NCBI GenBank assembly: GCA_021307315.1
Contig: JAJSPD010000021.1
Coordinates: forward strand, 651,398 to 715,397
Length of the DNA: 64,000 nucleotides
Direction: 5' to 3'
DNA from: Bisporella sp. PMI_857
Lineage: Eukaryota > Ascomycota > Leotiomycetes > Helotiales > Helotiaceae
Part shown: positions 22,562 through 33,275 of the stretch, in pieces
Layout: the number at the start of each line of letters is the position of its first letter
How positions within the stretch are numbered: the stretch's first letter is position 1
Program-made: the position numbers and the translations under genes
Notes under the pieces: generated by a model
The model's input: the letters and a program-made list of their open reading frames with translations, nothing else
Database searches by the model: none
What the model was told of the DNA's origin: nothing

Positions 22562-24550
22562 TCAGGTTTCAACAGCATTTTCATCACCATCCAACTCTTC
22601 GTCTGCATCATCGTCCTCGCCAGTTAAAGCTGCGCCGCCAATCATACCTGTCATTGTTTGATCGTCGAGATGGTTATGTTCGTCATCAAACCCAGGCGAT
22701 GGCGGATTCCCTTCATTAAGATGATTTCGAAGTCCAGTGACACCATCTCCTGAGAAAACACAGAACACATTTCGTTGATGCTCGGTAAATTCTGGTGCTG
22801 TTAGTACGTTGTGACGAATGTAATATCAGGCTAATGAATTAGCATACCTGGTGGTGCTTCACGACAGAATCTCTCGAAATCGGGGCGGAGGAAAGCCTGC
22901 ACACCCGTCAAGCTTAGATGCGTAAGCTTCTGACAGCTGTTCAGCAAGAGAAGAATGCTCTACTACTTGTTAGCTTCATATCATCAAACGACACAATAGA
23001 AATTGACTTACGCTTAGTGTTAAGTTTGTACAGTAGCTAAGATGTACTCTCTCAAGACTACTTGTGTAACCGTTATGAATATAGCCGCCTTGCCGTGTTA
23101 CTTGTCTGGTGCGTGATGCTCCGGATATTGCTAGAGCCTTCACGCTTCTGTCCGTGATATTTGAGCACTTGACTAGACCAATCCTTCTTAATTTAGGGAG
23201 GGTTGCAAGTTGCTCGATGGAGTCGTCCGTGAGGTGGATGCAACATCCAAGATCGATATAACGGATGCGATTGCACGACTTGACTAATTGTTTGACAGCA
23301 ATATCTGTGATATTACCACAGTGTCCGAGATGCAAGTAGTGAAGGTTTTTGCCAAGCTTGCTAATGGCAATTACAGCAAAGTCTGTCAAGTTTCTACACT
23401 TTGCAAAGACTAGATTTCGAAGCCGAGGCGCAACATCGATAATCTTCTCCACAGCACGATCTGTCAAGCGTGAACAACTTGTGAGGTCCAAGATGCGTAA
23501 GTGCTCATAAGTCTTGTTGAGGGGAAGGTTGAGAAAAGCGCTGTCAGAGATCAACTCGCAGTTTGCAAGTCGAAGCTCTCGCAAGCACAGACCGTTCAAA
23601 AGCAGAGCCGTGACGGGATCGTTACCAACATTTCGGCATTGGTGAAGGTCGATTTCAAGGATGTTTTGGCAGTTGTTTGCAAATGCTAAGATCGCACCGT
23701 CTTCGAGTTGTGAGCAGTCATTCAATTTGAGCTATATCGATTAGTAAGCGGATTCTCAGGCAAAGGGGAAAGGTTCGCTTACCCGCTTGATATATTTACA
23801 GTTGTTTGCAACCTCAATCAAGGACTCGTTCGAGATCTTTTGGCATCCAGTGATATTCAATCCTTGCAATTTGTGACAGAACCTTGCAAGGGTTTTCATT
23901 GATGCTTCTGTGATCTCCTCATTTCCAGCAATGTCCAAAGCCAACAGATTCACACTCTGATCTAGAAGGGCAATAAGACCGCTATCTGTGATATTCTTGC
24001 AGTTTGTAAGGGTCAACCGCTCCACTCGCGGGCAGACGGCCAAAGGCTCGACACTTCCGTCATTGACATCCTTCGCCAAACTTGCAAGATTTAATCGCTT
24101 AATAAACTCCCGGTATGCGAAATATGGATGATCTAGAGAAAGAGTGTTACAAATCTTCTCGTGCTTCTCCCAAGTTGTGCAAGCGGGCCGGTGCCATAGA
24201 AGCTCTACACAAGTGTTCGCCCAGAGCTTCGAGACTCGCATGCAGTTCATCTGATCATGAGGATTGCTAAGCTTCGAGAAAATGGCGATGAGGACTTCGG
24301 CTGGTAGACGCGCCGCAGGAGCAGATTTTAGCTCTTCGGAAACTGCCATGTCTTGAAAGGTGTTTCCTATGGAGGACTGCGAATCATTGTTCACATTGTA
24401 GAAGTCGGACTCGTCAGGATCAGGACGGATTGGAGACGGCGAGTTGCTGGATGACGATTGTGAGTCTCCCTCTGGATTGAGAGGTGCCTGAAGACCGCGA
24501 CGTGGCTCGTTCGTATCGAGCGGCTCGAGGTTGGTGAGTACGCCTCGCAT
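22562..24550 (-). CDS. grrA: F-box/LRR substrate adaptor of SCF ubiquitin ligase, GRR1/GrrA-like
   Basis: Selects phosphorylated substrates for SCF ubiquitination; Grr1 homologues act in nutrient signalling, the cell cycle and ascospore development. Exons 24550-23783, 23731-23012, 22959-22848 and 22797-22562 join to 611 residues. An F-box lies at about 80-123 (RLPAEVLIAIFSKLSNPHDQ through LLWHRP). It is followed by a run of cysteine-containing leucine-rich repeats of about 26 residues (consensus LxxLxLxxCxxITDxxI) to about 545, for example RLTLTNCKNITDSGLIALL. After the repeats come LTHLSLTGVQAFLRPDF and the conserved EFTEHQR-VFCVFSGDGV segment, then an acidic tail. The 53-, 52- and 50-base introns have clear branch points (CTTACTAAT, GCTAAC, ACTAAC). 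The N-terminal 75 residues are Ser/Pro-rich and likely flexible. Confidence 0.95.
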
Positions 24551-25659
24551 GGTGATAGTGGTTGTGGTAAGGAGGATGTTTGTAGGGTCCGTAAAGTTGG
24601 CAGAAGCTCTAGATAGGATAGCTTGTGATTTTCCAGTGAGCAGTTTCAGGCCGTTGCTTTGGGGATTCTGCTATCGCTGTGTGCTATGTGCGACCGTGAT
24701 CTACGTTGTATTGCAAATGCGAGTCTACAAGGGAGAAAGCGTCCGTTCAGCCGCGTTGGAAATGTGGGACTTTGCCCGGCAAAAGATAAAGCTGTGACTT
24801 CCGTAGACCAACTGACGCTATTCACAACAGCTTTGGCTATCTGCTGATGTGTGGTGAGGGTAGGGCTTGGATCGTGATGACGGTCGATTTGCTTCAAGTT
24901 GCTTGTAAATGCTTCCCGCGTAGAACCCACTACGGGTACAGACTTGCAGGCAACCAGTGATTCGCTCGCTTCTGATACTATAACCCGCTAGGGCAGAATG
25001 AGGGATGTGGAGGAACTAGTTTCCGACAAGGTCAGGTATTGTGTTCAAGAAATTCGAGATAAACGACGACATGTCCACAGTGAATCGGAGCTTTATCCTC
25101 ATGTTTTTAATCTCAAAGCCAGTAATGGCTTGCTCATAGAAGATGTTCTAGATCCCACGGTCAACTCGAGACTTCACGCGCCAAGCTCTCAAGGAAACTT
25201 TAATGACTAACGAAAGCACCCCGTTTGTTACTTTTGAATACATTTGAAGATAGGATATCATATATAACCAATTCAAAATGCTTCCCCTTGAGTATGGTTC
25301 TAAATGCACTTGCTTTCAAGACCATACGTTTGACAAATTTGCGATCTTCCCGATATGATCAAACAGGTTCCGCTTGCGGGTACAAAATCAAACCCAAATT
25401 GTGATAATATTGTACTCAACACTATAGAAGGTAGCATCTTATACAAATTGTCTCTAGTGATCAAAATTACAAGGTTGATAATAAGTAATGACTTCGAGTT
25501 TTTATAGATTCTTTATAAATGACTACTTTAAGTAGTCGAACTGGGGAGATTCCCCAGGTTCGAACTCTTGCCAAGAATCTTTATATCAGCCCAGCATGAA
25601 AAGCCGTTGGAAACAACCTCTTCCTATACCTAGCATCATAACACAGAAAGGGACCGAAA
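24551..25659. other. Divergent promoter region, grrA / AIM18
   Basis: 1.1 kb upstream of two diverging genes. Readings here do not look coding. It contains an unusual nested inverted-repeat structure at 25506-25580, listed separately. Confidence 0.6.
25506..25580. repeat. Nested inverted repeats forming a three-stem structure
   Basis: An outer 8-bp stem, AGATTCTT (25506-25513) with AAGAATCT (25573-25580), encloses two hairpins. The first is GACTACTT-T-AAGTAGTC (25521-25537). The second pairs GAACTGGGGA (25538-25547) with TCCCCAGGTTC (25551-25561) with one bulge. The 75-base size and the 5+7+5 layout of the first hairpin recall a tRNA anticodon arm, but no D arm or T arm can be drawn. I therefore call it a structured repeat, not a tRNA. 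Confidence 0.6.
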
Positions 25660-26856
25660 ATGCCACTACGACCTTCATGTACGCATGCAATGCGTTCAAT
25701 ACCTCCCAGTACAGTACAGCAATGTAAAAATGCTCGCCCGCAGTGTCAGTTGCGCTTTCTTAGTGTCAAATCATCCAAGTGCTTTCCTGTCGCGCCTCCC
25801 AGGAAACGTCCTCCTCTCGATCCGATAAGCATTCATCGCCTTGAGGCTCATAGAAGAGCGTATTACAAAAGACGAACCTTCTATTCCTTTGCCGGCCTAG
25901 CCTTTGGGGTTATTGGCACATATGTTACAGTCAGAATGATTGAGCTTAATACTCCACCAAATCAGATGGACTCGGGGAAGCGTGCTGATGATCCTTTGGT
26001 CGTACTTGGCAGGGAGCGGAAAGTTGTCATACAAAAGCTCGGAGAAGAGCCAGAGCAGGTTCCAGATGTTGTTCAGACCGGAACCTCAACTGTCCCAACA
26101 TTTCCCAGGGTTATAGATTTCTACGATGATGAGACTCAAGGACAAGGAGGCGAGTTGGCGCCGAAGCTTGTCGAAGATCGGTTAGTGGAATACCAGCTGC
26201 TTGGCCTGGGCATTAAAACCGTGTCATTCTTAGGCATCCAGGTCTATGTGGTGGGAGTGTATATTGCTATAGACGATATCGCATCATTCCAAGAAGCCTT
26301 AATCCGCAAGATTGACCCGGTTGCGTCAACATTGGTTGCGGGGGAGAAGGATAAACTGAAGAGCCTTTTGCTTGATCCAGAAAAAAGCGAGGAAGTTTGG
26401 AGGAGTGTATTGAAAGACACTGGCGCGAGGACGCTCATAAGAATTGTTCCAACACGAAATACAGACTTCGGTCACCTAAGGGATGCCTGGGTGCGGCAGA
26501 TTACAGCCAAAGCGCAAATGCCCGTACACAAGGATGAATATCAAGATGAGGCTTTTGGTCAGGCTCTGCAGAAGTTCAAGTCTCTGCTAAGCAGAGGGAG
26601 TGTTCCCAAAGGGAAAGAACTTCTGTTGTCAAGAGACGGTAAAGGCAGACTGGCGATATGGTATGATTATAAGAATGGAGCACAAAGGCTGGGTCAGGTC
26701 GAGGATGAACGAATAAGCAGAGCTGTATGTTTTAATTACCTTGGTGGGAAGAAGGTCGCATGTCCACCTGCACAAAAAAGCATCGTGGAAGGAGTTATGG
26801 AGTTTGTTGAAAGGCCAATCGGCACTGTAGCGACGCAGGTAGTCCTACATGTATAA
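25660..26856 (+). CDS. AIM18: Mitochondrial chalcone-isomerase-like protein, AIM18 family
   Basis: Single exon of 398 residues. The N-terminus is rich in Arg, Ser and Thr and poor in acids, as in mitochondrial targeting sequences. One hydrophobic segment follows (FYSFAGLAFGVIGTYVTVRM, about residues 75-94), consistent with inner-membrane anchoring. From about 150 to the end it matches the chalcone isomerase-like fold of fungal AIM18/FMP22: LLGLGIKTVSFLGIQVYVVG, TLIRIVPTRNTDFGHLRDAW, and the C-terminal RAVCFNYLGGKKVACPPAQ. Yeast Aim18 sits in mitochondria; no isomerase reaction is established for these fungal members. The preceding structured repeat ends 79 bases before the ATG. Confidence 0.88.
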   Translation: MPLRPSCTHAMRSIPPSTVQQCKNARPQCQLRFLSVKSSKCFPVAPPRKRPPLDPISIHRLEAHRRAYYKRRTFYSFAGLAFGVIGTYVTVRMIELNTPPNQMDSGKRADDPLVVLGRERKVVIQKLGEEPEQVPDVVQTGTSTVPTFPRVIDFYDDETQGQGGELAPKLVEDRLVEYQLLGLGIKTVSFLGIQVYVVGVYIAIDDIASFQEALIRKIDPVASTLVAGEKDKLKSLLLDPEKSEEVWRSVLKDTGARTLIRIVPTRNTDFGHLRDAWVRQITAKAQMPVHKDEYQDEAFGQALQKFKSLLSRGSVPKGKELLLSRDGKGRLAIWYDYKNGAQRLGQVEDERISRAVCFNYLGGKKVACPPAQKSIVEGVMEFVERPIGTVATQVVLHV

Positions 26857-26989
26857 ACAGTGTATAAATCAGCTGTTAGCAATTTGACAGAGTTTGATTC
26901 GTGGCCCCATGTGAGAGTCTAATATTCTTTCGATCCTCTATCTGATCTTCCTCATTTCCTGCAAGCCTTTCCTACTTGCTATCATTCCT

Positions 26990-27418
26990 TTATGCTTTGA
27001 TCGCACCAGCATCTGTCAACAGGCTCTTCAGCTCGCTCTTCCTGGCCTGGAGATCCGAGTTGCCACCAATGTGGGCCTGCTTGATATAGATGTTTGGGAC
27101 TGATGATTGGCCATTAATCTCCTTTAGAGCGGCCTGGATTGCGCTGCCATCATCTTTACTCCTGTAAGCTTCTTTTCACAGTCGGTTCTGCTTCCTAGAT
27201 GAATAAACATACCAACTTGATCAAGCTCAATAGTATAGAAGTCAGCTCCGAACTCGGTCAACAGCTTCTTGGTTGCTTGACAATATGGGCAGTAAGATTT
27301 GGAGAACACAGCTATACACCCATCAGCCGACGCCCGACTTTCTCATTTAGAGACAACATGACGTACCAACCGCGTTCTCGTCAATGATCTTTTGTGCCTT
27401 AACCTTTGCAGCAGACAT
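26990..27418 (-). CDS. GRX1: Dithiol glutaredoxin (CPYC)
   Basis: Glutathione-dependent disulfide reductase. Exons 27418-27367, 27311-27213 and 27153-26990 join to 104 residues. The active site CPYC is at residues 25-28 in VFSKSYCPYC. Further marks are the SVPNIYI segment with the cis-proline and the GGNSDL glutathione-binding turn. Length fits classic cytosolic dithiol glutaredoxins. The only in-frame ATG is that of MSAAKVKAQK at 27418. The open frame nevertheless continues upstream for about 45 codons without an ATG and encodes a mitochondrial-type leader (ARRFLASTAISSRAFSTT), so a second, mitochondrial form may exist (see findings). The gene is convergent with AIM18 and divergent from the BAG gene. 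Confidence 0.93.
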
Positions 27419-28178
27419 GATGGTGGTACTAAATGCTCTTGAAGAGATTGCTGTGGAAGCGAGGAAACGGCGTGCGACCGAAATGGTGGGCAGTTTGAGT
27501 AGGGCGTAGATGACAAGGTCCTTTTTGACTTCGAGGAGGAACTTTATACCTAATAAGTGTCACCAATATGCTTATGTATGTTTTCAATGTAAGTCGTTGA
27601 TTTGTAAATTACTCCCTGAAAATGGCAATCGAGAATGACGCAAGAGTTTGCGCCGAGGCGATTTATGTACCGAAGCAGTGATTGGATCAGAAAAACTCAA
27701 TTATATGTGCTTATATAATCACTTGCCGAAACATGACCGATGAGCTGGCAAGATCAGCAGAAGCAGGATTTGGAATAATATCAACAGAGTATCATGATTC
27801 TTGCAATACTATACTGAAAGGATGACAAAGGACCTGCGCATTGGCAGGCTACGGTTACAAACTTGCTGCTAACGCAAATATTTTAATTGTGCTTACTAGG
27901 CCGGATCAGGTCCTACGTCAGGTGCCGTCAACATACCCCAGCTCCGTACTTTTTTCCGCCTAAGAACAATTTTTAGGGGACTTTCGATCTCCAACTGTCA
28001 TTCATTCTACTAGATCATTCCAGTTGAATCTTTTCACAACAAATGTGGAATTATTCACTGAGCGGCAAGCAATTACTTCACCTTCATACACACACCGCTT
28101 TTTCTTTCTAGAACCTACTAAGCGCAAATGTCATTTTGAGGATAGCAGGCGAAGACAAGGTGGCTTCACAGCGTCCCC
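27419..28178. promoter_or_regulatory. Divergent promoter, glutaredoxin / BAG protein
   Basis: 760 bases between two divergent genes with redox and chaperone roles. No coding reading other than the glutaredoxin leader extension close to 27419-27550. I cannot name specific factor sites with confidence. Confidence 0.45.
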
Positions 28179-29391
28179 ATGTCTATGTTATCCATAATAC
28201 CACGCCTTCCTGACTCTCTTCAGAGCTATCTCTCCGACGGCTATCTCCAGATTCAGAAAGCTTATACTGCTTTACCTCCTCCTGCGCAGGAATATCTTGA
28301 GTCTGCTGCAAAATACACCCATATCAACCAGGTTCCGCCAAACGCTTTAGCCGGAATAGTATGCCTCGAGACACGAAACGACAACACAATGGATTCGCTA
28401 ACAATGCTCTAGGCTCTAGTTCTATTCACAGCTTTCGCAATGAGTCGCTGGGGCTTCAATCCTTGGGCCACCCATGGTGCGCCGCGACTTTCGCCTTTTG
28501 GAAGAAGCCATTATCCGCCCAACGTATGTGATTGTACATCACTCTCCGTTAATTGAGATGGCACTAATAAGATGAATCTCACAGGTCACTGATGCCGACT
28601 TTTCATATATCACATCCGACGACCTCGCCTCACCGCCGCGAGCATATGATCCACATCGTCCACCTCCCAGTATGCAGGCAGAGGATGACGTTCTGTTAAT
28701 CAAGTCCAAGGGTATTACTTACCCCGTCAAGTTTCCAGCGTACAGTATTGGGGACGGAAAGTTGCAAGTCCGTGACATCAAGCAACGCGCATGCATAGCA
28801 ATGGGTTTACCTGATAGTGCAGAATCGAGGCTGAAGTTGTTATATAAGGGCCAGCAACTGAAAGATGGTTACCGGCCATGCAGGGATTATAATCTGAAAA
28901 ATCAGAGTGAGGTTCTGTGCATAGTCGGGGAACCTGAACAAGGATCTGGAGACGGAGAAGAATCAGACGGCAGTGAGATAATACAGGATGCAAACGGCAA
29001 GAAGAAACGAGTTCGAAAGTCGAAGAAAAAACCCAAATCGAAAAAGTCGAGTTCGAATTTGTCACCGAATGGCGGTACAGCTGATACATCACGAACTGTG
29101 TCTCCAACACCGACAAATGCAAATTTGGAGAAGTTGCAGTCGATATCATCACATTTTCATACAAAGTTATTACCGTTGTGTATACAATACACTGCTTCTC
29201 CACCTACCGATCCCAAAAAGAAAGACTTTGAGCATAAGAGATTGAGCGAAACTATCATGAATGAAGTTATGCTGAAACTAGATGCTGTAGAGACAGATGG
29301 CATTGCGGAGGTTAGAGATAAGCGAAGAGCGCTAGTTAGAGAAGTTCAGGGTGTTTTGGACGGGCTAGATGCAGCGGCTTCGAAAAAATAA
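28179..29391 (+). CDS. BAG-domain Hsp70 cochaperone with membrane anchor (Snl1-like)
   Basis: Exons 28179-28358, 28413-28523 and 28585-29391 join to 365 residues; both introns are phase 0. The first intron has a GCTAAC branch point. A hydrophobic segment at about 56-72 ([19 protein letters not shown]) near the N-terminus suggests a membrane anchor. It is followed by a ubiquitin-like region ([20 protein letters not shown] ... [14 protein letters not shown], about 128-200) and a Lys/Ser-rich linker with a basic run ([16 protein letters not shown]). The C-terminal BAG domain (about 265-358, [19 protein letters not shown] to the end) would bind the ATPase domain of Hsp70 and speed nucleotide release. 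The layout fits fungal ER-anchored BAG proteins such as Snl1, which carries anchor and BAG only. The ubiquitin-like part is as in animal BAG1. Confidence 0.88.
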
Positions 29392-30180
29392 GCCGTTCTC
29401 CACTGTTATATTGGATATACTAATTTTCACAGCTGATTATGAGTGACGAATCTCTTTTATTTTCATCGCATTCTTGCATGGCGAATGGGTCGATTGCGAG
29501 ATGGCGTAAGATAATTTATAGGACCAATAAAGTTTGAGTGGGAACTCTTTCATAAGAGGGCTTTGTTGTGCCATTGAGATAATTCTTGTTCATATTTATA
29601 TTGATGTCTAGAAATCTACAATAGGATAAACGTGTCTGTCAATAGATCGATTTCGTGGTATCAGCGGTTGTCATAGTAAATACGTCGCAGCTATATCACT
29701 AGTTTTGGAATTAGCCAGCCATAGGAGTATCTGGGACCTAGCAAAGTCCGTCCTTTGCTTGAGACTGCAACACGTGTGATATTCATTTCAAGGCTCTGAA
29801 AGGACACGCAAAAGATTAAAGCAAGGTAGTTTCTATTCAGCGAACAACCAGAAAACCTTATATGAGTTCGTTACACACTTTTTAAGCTATACAAATACTT
29901 CATTAGTAGTCATCACTCATACAAAGCCATTTCCTGAATTGAAGTTATTGCAATTTGACGAGGCTGGCGAGGAGGCTCTGAATTGACTGGGTTGAAGTAA
30001 ACGGAAAAGCGAATCGCACTAGTGGTTGCACGTGACCCACAGCCCGCACTCAAGATTTTAGGAAAGCATTAGGCGAAAGAGTCAACGAGACAGTCATCGA
30101 CAATACTTCCTACAACAAACGACAGGTAGGAATCGCCAAACTCTCGACATCGTTCTCTATTTTAGTAGTAGCAGGGCAAG
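29392..30180. promoter_or_regulatory. Upstream region of RPL16
   Basis: 0.8 kb between the BAG gene and RPL16 on the same strand. Two perfect CACGTG palindromes occur at 29771-29776 and 30029-30034, the latter about 150 bases before the RPL16 ATG. CACGTG is the Cbf1 site, and Cbf1 takes part in ribosomal-protein gene control in Candida albicans. Its use here is inference. Confidence 0.45.
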
Positions 30181-31126
30181 ATGTCGACATTCGAGCAAAC
30201 CGTAAGTTGCTCTTCCCAGCTCGCGGTTTCAATCGTCTCGCAGCAATATCATTGCGACAAGATGTTAGGATTTTAAAGGAGATATATATTGATGGAAAGC
30301 TAACCGACAATCTTCATAGATCACGATTGATGGCAAGGGTCATCTCCTTGGTCGCCTGGCCTCTACCGTGGCTAAGCAACTGCTCAATGGTCAAAAGATC
30401 GTGGTTGTGCGATGCGAAGCCCTAAACATCTCTGGAGAATTCTTCCGTGCAAAGCGTACGTACAATACTGCTGCTCCCGACTGTCGATACTATACTCGGA
30501 TGCAATACATTCCCAGCGCATGTCATGAAGACTGAATGCTAACTCAGCTCGACTATAGTAAAGTACCATGCCTACCTCCGAAAGATGACCAGATATAACC
30601 CAACCCGAGGAGGTAAGACAACGCTCGACAACCTCGAGATACAAGGCTGGTGAGGGAATCCGAGTCTGATGATAGAACAGGTCCCTTCCATTTCCGTGCC
30701 CCTTCAAGAATCTTTTACAAGACCGTCCGTGGCATGATTCCACACAAGACCGCTCGTGGAGCCGCCGCGCTGGAGAGACTTAAGGTTTTCGAGGGCGTTC
30801 CACCACCATACGACAAAGTCAAGAGAGTGGTTGTTCCCCAAGCCTTAAGAGTGCTGAGACTGAAGCCCGGCCGCAAGTACTGCACTGTTGGCAGATTGAG
30901 CCACGAGGTTGGATGGAAGTACCAAGATACTGTCGCCAGGTATGTATGGCAGATTGTGGAAGATGGGTAATTCTAACATATAGATAGACTTGAGGAGAGA
31001 CGGAAGGTTAAGGGTGCAGCATACTATGCTCGCAAGAAGACCGCCCAAAGACAATTATCTGATGCCCAGAAGAGCGCGAAGGTTGACGACAAGACCAAGA
31101 AGCAATTGGCTGAGTACGGTTACTAG
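30181..31126 (+). CDS. RPL16: 60S ribosomal protein uL13 (L13a/L16)
   Basis: Five exons: 30181-30201, 30320-30455, 30559-30612, 30681-30939 and 30988-31126, giving 202 residues, the usual fungal length. The first exon is only 21 bases (MSTFEQT), a typical tiny first coding exon of ribosomal-protein genes. Diagnostic stretches are [60 protein letters not shown] and [21 protein letters not shown]. All exon joins keep frame; donors are GTAAGT, GTACGT, GTAAGA and GTATGT. The protein is a structural part of the large cytosolic ribosomal subunit. The high intron density is common in highly expressed ribosomal-protein genes. Confidence 0.97.
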
Positions 31127-32783
31127 AGGCTTTAGTGGTACATTCTGATTTTCGCGATGTTCTGGGGAGATGGGATTGGGATGGACATGATTTTTCTTCA
31201 TTTACAATCGACTCACAACGGCAATGCTTTGTTCGACCCGATGAGGGAAGATCCCAAAGATCTGGTTATGCGTTACATGGGAGGAGTTGCTACATCGGTC
31301 GGGCATAAAATCGATGAACTCGGGCTCTGCTCTGTATAGCTTCGTCGCATGCGTTCATAGGGATTAATGAACCCGTGCAAAAAGTATTAAATGGTCTACA
31401 TTTGAAAGTGACATTTAATAGGGAGTTCCTAGAAGGCTGCTTGCAAGTCGCGAAGCGCCGTCAGTACTAGTGAAGACTTTCGCTAGTATTTTGAAAGGCA
31501 TCTTCTCAGGTGTCAATTTAACACGTCAATCTGAGATCTTGAAGGTCTGTCACGGCTCACGATGGTTGATATTCATTTGACGAACTGTACAAACCTCGAG
31601 ATACTTCTTAGCAATGCCCTCACGTTCGCCATTTATTTCCCTTGCATTTGTCGAACTTTGTACTTCCTAATCAGCGTCTTGCAAAATCTTCCCGTTTCTC
31701 AGGCTTATATTACCACTCATATCTCGACTACGTGGTGTAAATGAGAGTACTATGTTACGTAATTTTTCTAGTGAGGACGAGCTCAATCATCTAGTTAAGG
31801 TCACTGTGTAGATGGTGTCATCATATAGCAATAGAACCTGCTTTCGATGTATAAGCGGACTTAGTCATATTCAAAGCTCAACACCTCGTGTTTTTCGGAC
31901 TCTGTGACACAAATTAATTAATCAACTCGGTTACCCCCAACGGATCCCATCGGACTGACTTTTGCCGAGCCGAGCCGGGAAGTGTTACACTATGCACCCA
32001 AGGGTCCAGCAAGCCGTATTAGTGCCAATATAATTTACTGTCAGACTCTGATTATGTTTAAGAAAGGATCCAAAATTTAACTTGGAAAAGGGAATTACGA
32101 ATAGGAAATTAGGCCCGATTTCGGCGATTGAATAAATAGAGCTCACCAGGAAGCATAGATTTGACATTGGAGTTTTGAAGATGCTATTTGCAGATCATGA
32201 TGTCGGTGCTCCAAAATTCTACCATTATTAGGATTGGAAGACTTGCTGGATGATCTCCTAGTCATCTAGAATTGGTGAAATGTTCATAACTATCCTAATG
32301 TCAACGAATACGATGGTATATCAATCACATATGGGAGGACAACTTTTGGTGTCTAGTGCTCAACATCTCCACTGTCGTATAAATATATTGAAAGACGAAG
32401 GTCGGTGCATAGCTTATCTGCATATTCACTACTCTTCGTAGGCTTAAATGATTATCAAACACCGGAATTGCCTCCTAAATGAACTTGAAGACATTTCGTA
32501 TTGAGGCAACATTGGACGGTAGTCCTCCTTCCACAAGCGACCTGCTTTACCCCAACTGCCTTTCTTGAAGAACAAAACCAAATAACATATTGAGCCTGAC
32601 AACTAAAATTCAAGAACTATATCAAACACCAAGCCGGTCAACGGCCCCGTAGCCAAAACAGCCTCCATCTTCGCCCTGCGGCTAAAGCTTATATAACCAT
32701 CATGCTCACGACTCATGTTTAGAATCCAACTCTGTCTCATGCGGCAGCCCAAAGATTCAACTCAAATAATAACTGATGCGATA
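31127..32783. other. Intergenic region with first copy of 20-base repeat
   Basis: 1.65 kb between RPL16 and the small secreted protein gene. Readings are short and AT-rich toward the right. It holds the first copy of a 20-base word (31960-31979), annotated separately. No gene is supported. Confidence 0.55.
31960..31979 (+). repeat. 20-base direct repeat, copy 1
   Basis: TTTTGCCGAGCCGAGCCGGG; identical to 35257-35276 in the same orientation. Flanking bases are loosely similar too (GGTTA and CCCC upstream, AGT just downstream, AGCAAGC further on), so this may be the core of a longer degenerate repeat. The inner CCGAGCCGAGCCGG could also be a cluster of CCG/CGG half sites of the kind bound by Zn2Cys6 regulators. 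Confidence 0.85.
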
Positions 32784-33275
32784 CTACATCATCTTATAAG
32801 ATATATTGTTTGTACCTGGATCAAAGCTACCGGCCACTAACATATTCAGAGCTGATTCTGACTCCTCGAGGTTTTGTCTCGTATCCATCCTCTTGCGAGT
32901 AACATCTGGATTTGTCATCGCCACTACCGGGTCCCAGTCATCCAGAGTCTGTCTACCGATTATTTCGGGATCTGTCACTTCCATGATAGAATCCGGCACA
33001 TCGCGGGTCTGTTGAGTGATCAAGGTGGGCTCTTTGCCAGACCCCTTCAGCGTGTCGGCCATGCTGTCTTCTTTGGTGACTTTGGAAAGCCCTTGTTTCA
33101 TGATTTCGAGGTCCGAGTTCATAGTACCGAGCGCATGTTGAGTTGCAGACCGAAGATTCTGTTTGACAGCTGTGCCACCTCTGGCAGCGGCAAAGCCCTC
33201 GTCACGAGGGAGAGGCAAAGCGGTAACTAGAGAAGATAAGGCCACGAACAAAATGGAGGCAGAGGAGGTTTTCAT
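32784..33275 (-). CDS. Small secreted protein, candidate peptide precursor
   Basis: 163 residues from MKTSSASILFVALSSLVTALP, a clear signal peptide with likely cleavage after VTA. The open frame extends upstream to 33437, but the signal peptide fixes the start at 33275. The mature part has no cysteine. Its second half contains two loosely alike segments, IMEVTDPEIIGRQ and VVAMTNPDVTRKR. Each ends in a basic site, and RKR looks like a Kex2/furin-type site. I recognise no domain. It diverges from an UstYa-family oxidase about 0.7 kb away, the partner enzyme class of fungal ribosomal peptides (dikaritins), whose precursors have a signal peptide and Kex2-bounded repeats. The repeats here are weak, so an ordinary secreted protein or effector remains possible. 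Confidence 0.75.
   Translation of the reverse strand: MKTSSASILFVALSSLVTALPLPRDEGFAAARGGTAVKQNLRSATQHALGTMNSDLEIMKQGLSKVTKEDSMADTLKGSGKEPTLITQQTRDVPDSIMEVTDPEIIGRQTLDDWDPVVAMTNPDVTRKRMDTRQNLEESESALNMLVAGSFDPGTNNISYKMM

Noticed and set aside
25521..25561. tRNA gene with TTA anticodon-like loop
   Set aside because: Only one arm has tRNA geometry; no D arm, no T arm with a proper stem around GTTCGAA, and the second hairpin takes the place of both variable and T arms.
28778..29203. 141-codon minus-strand reading
   Set aside because: Shadow of the BAG gene, which has intact exons and domain motifs on the plus strand.
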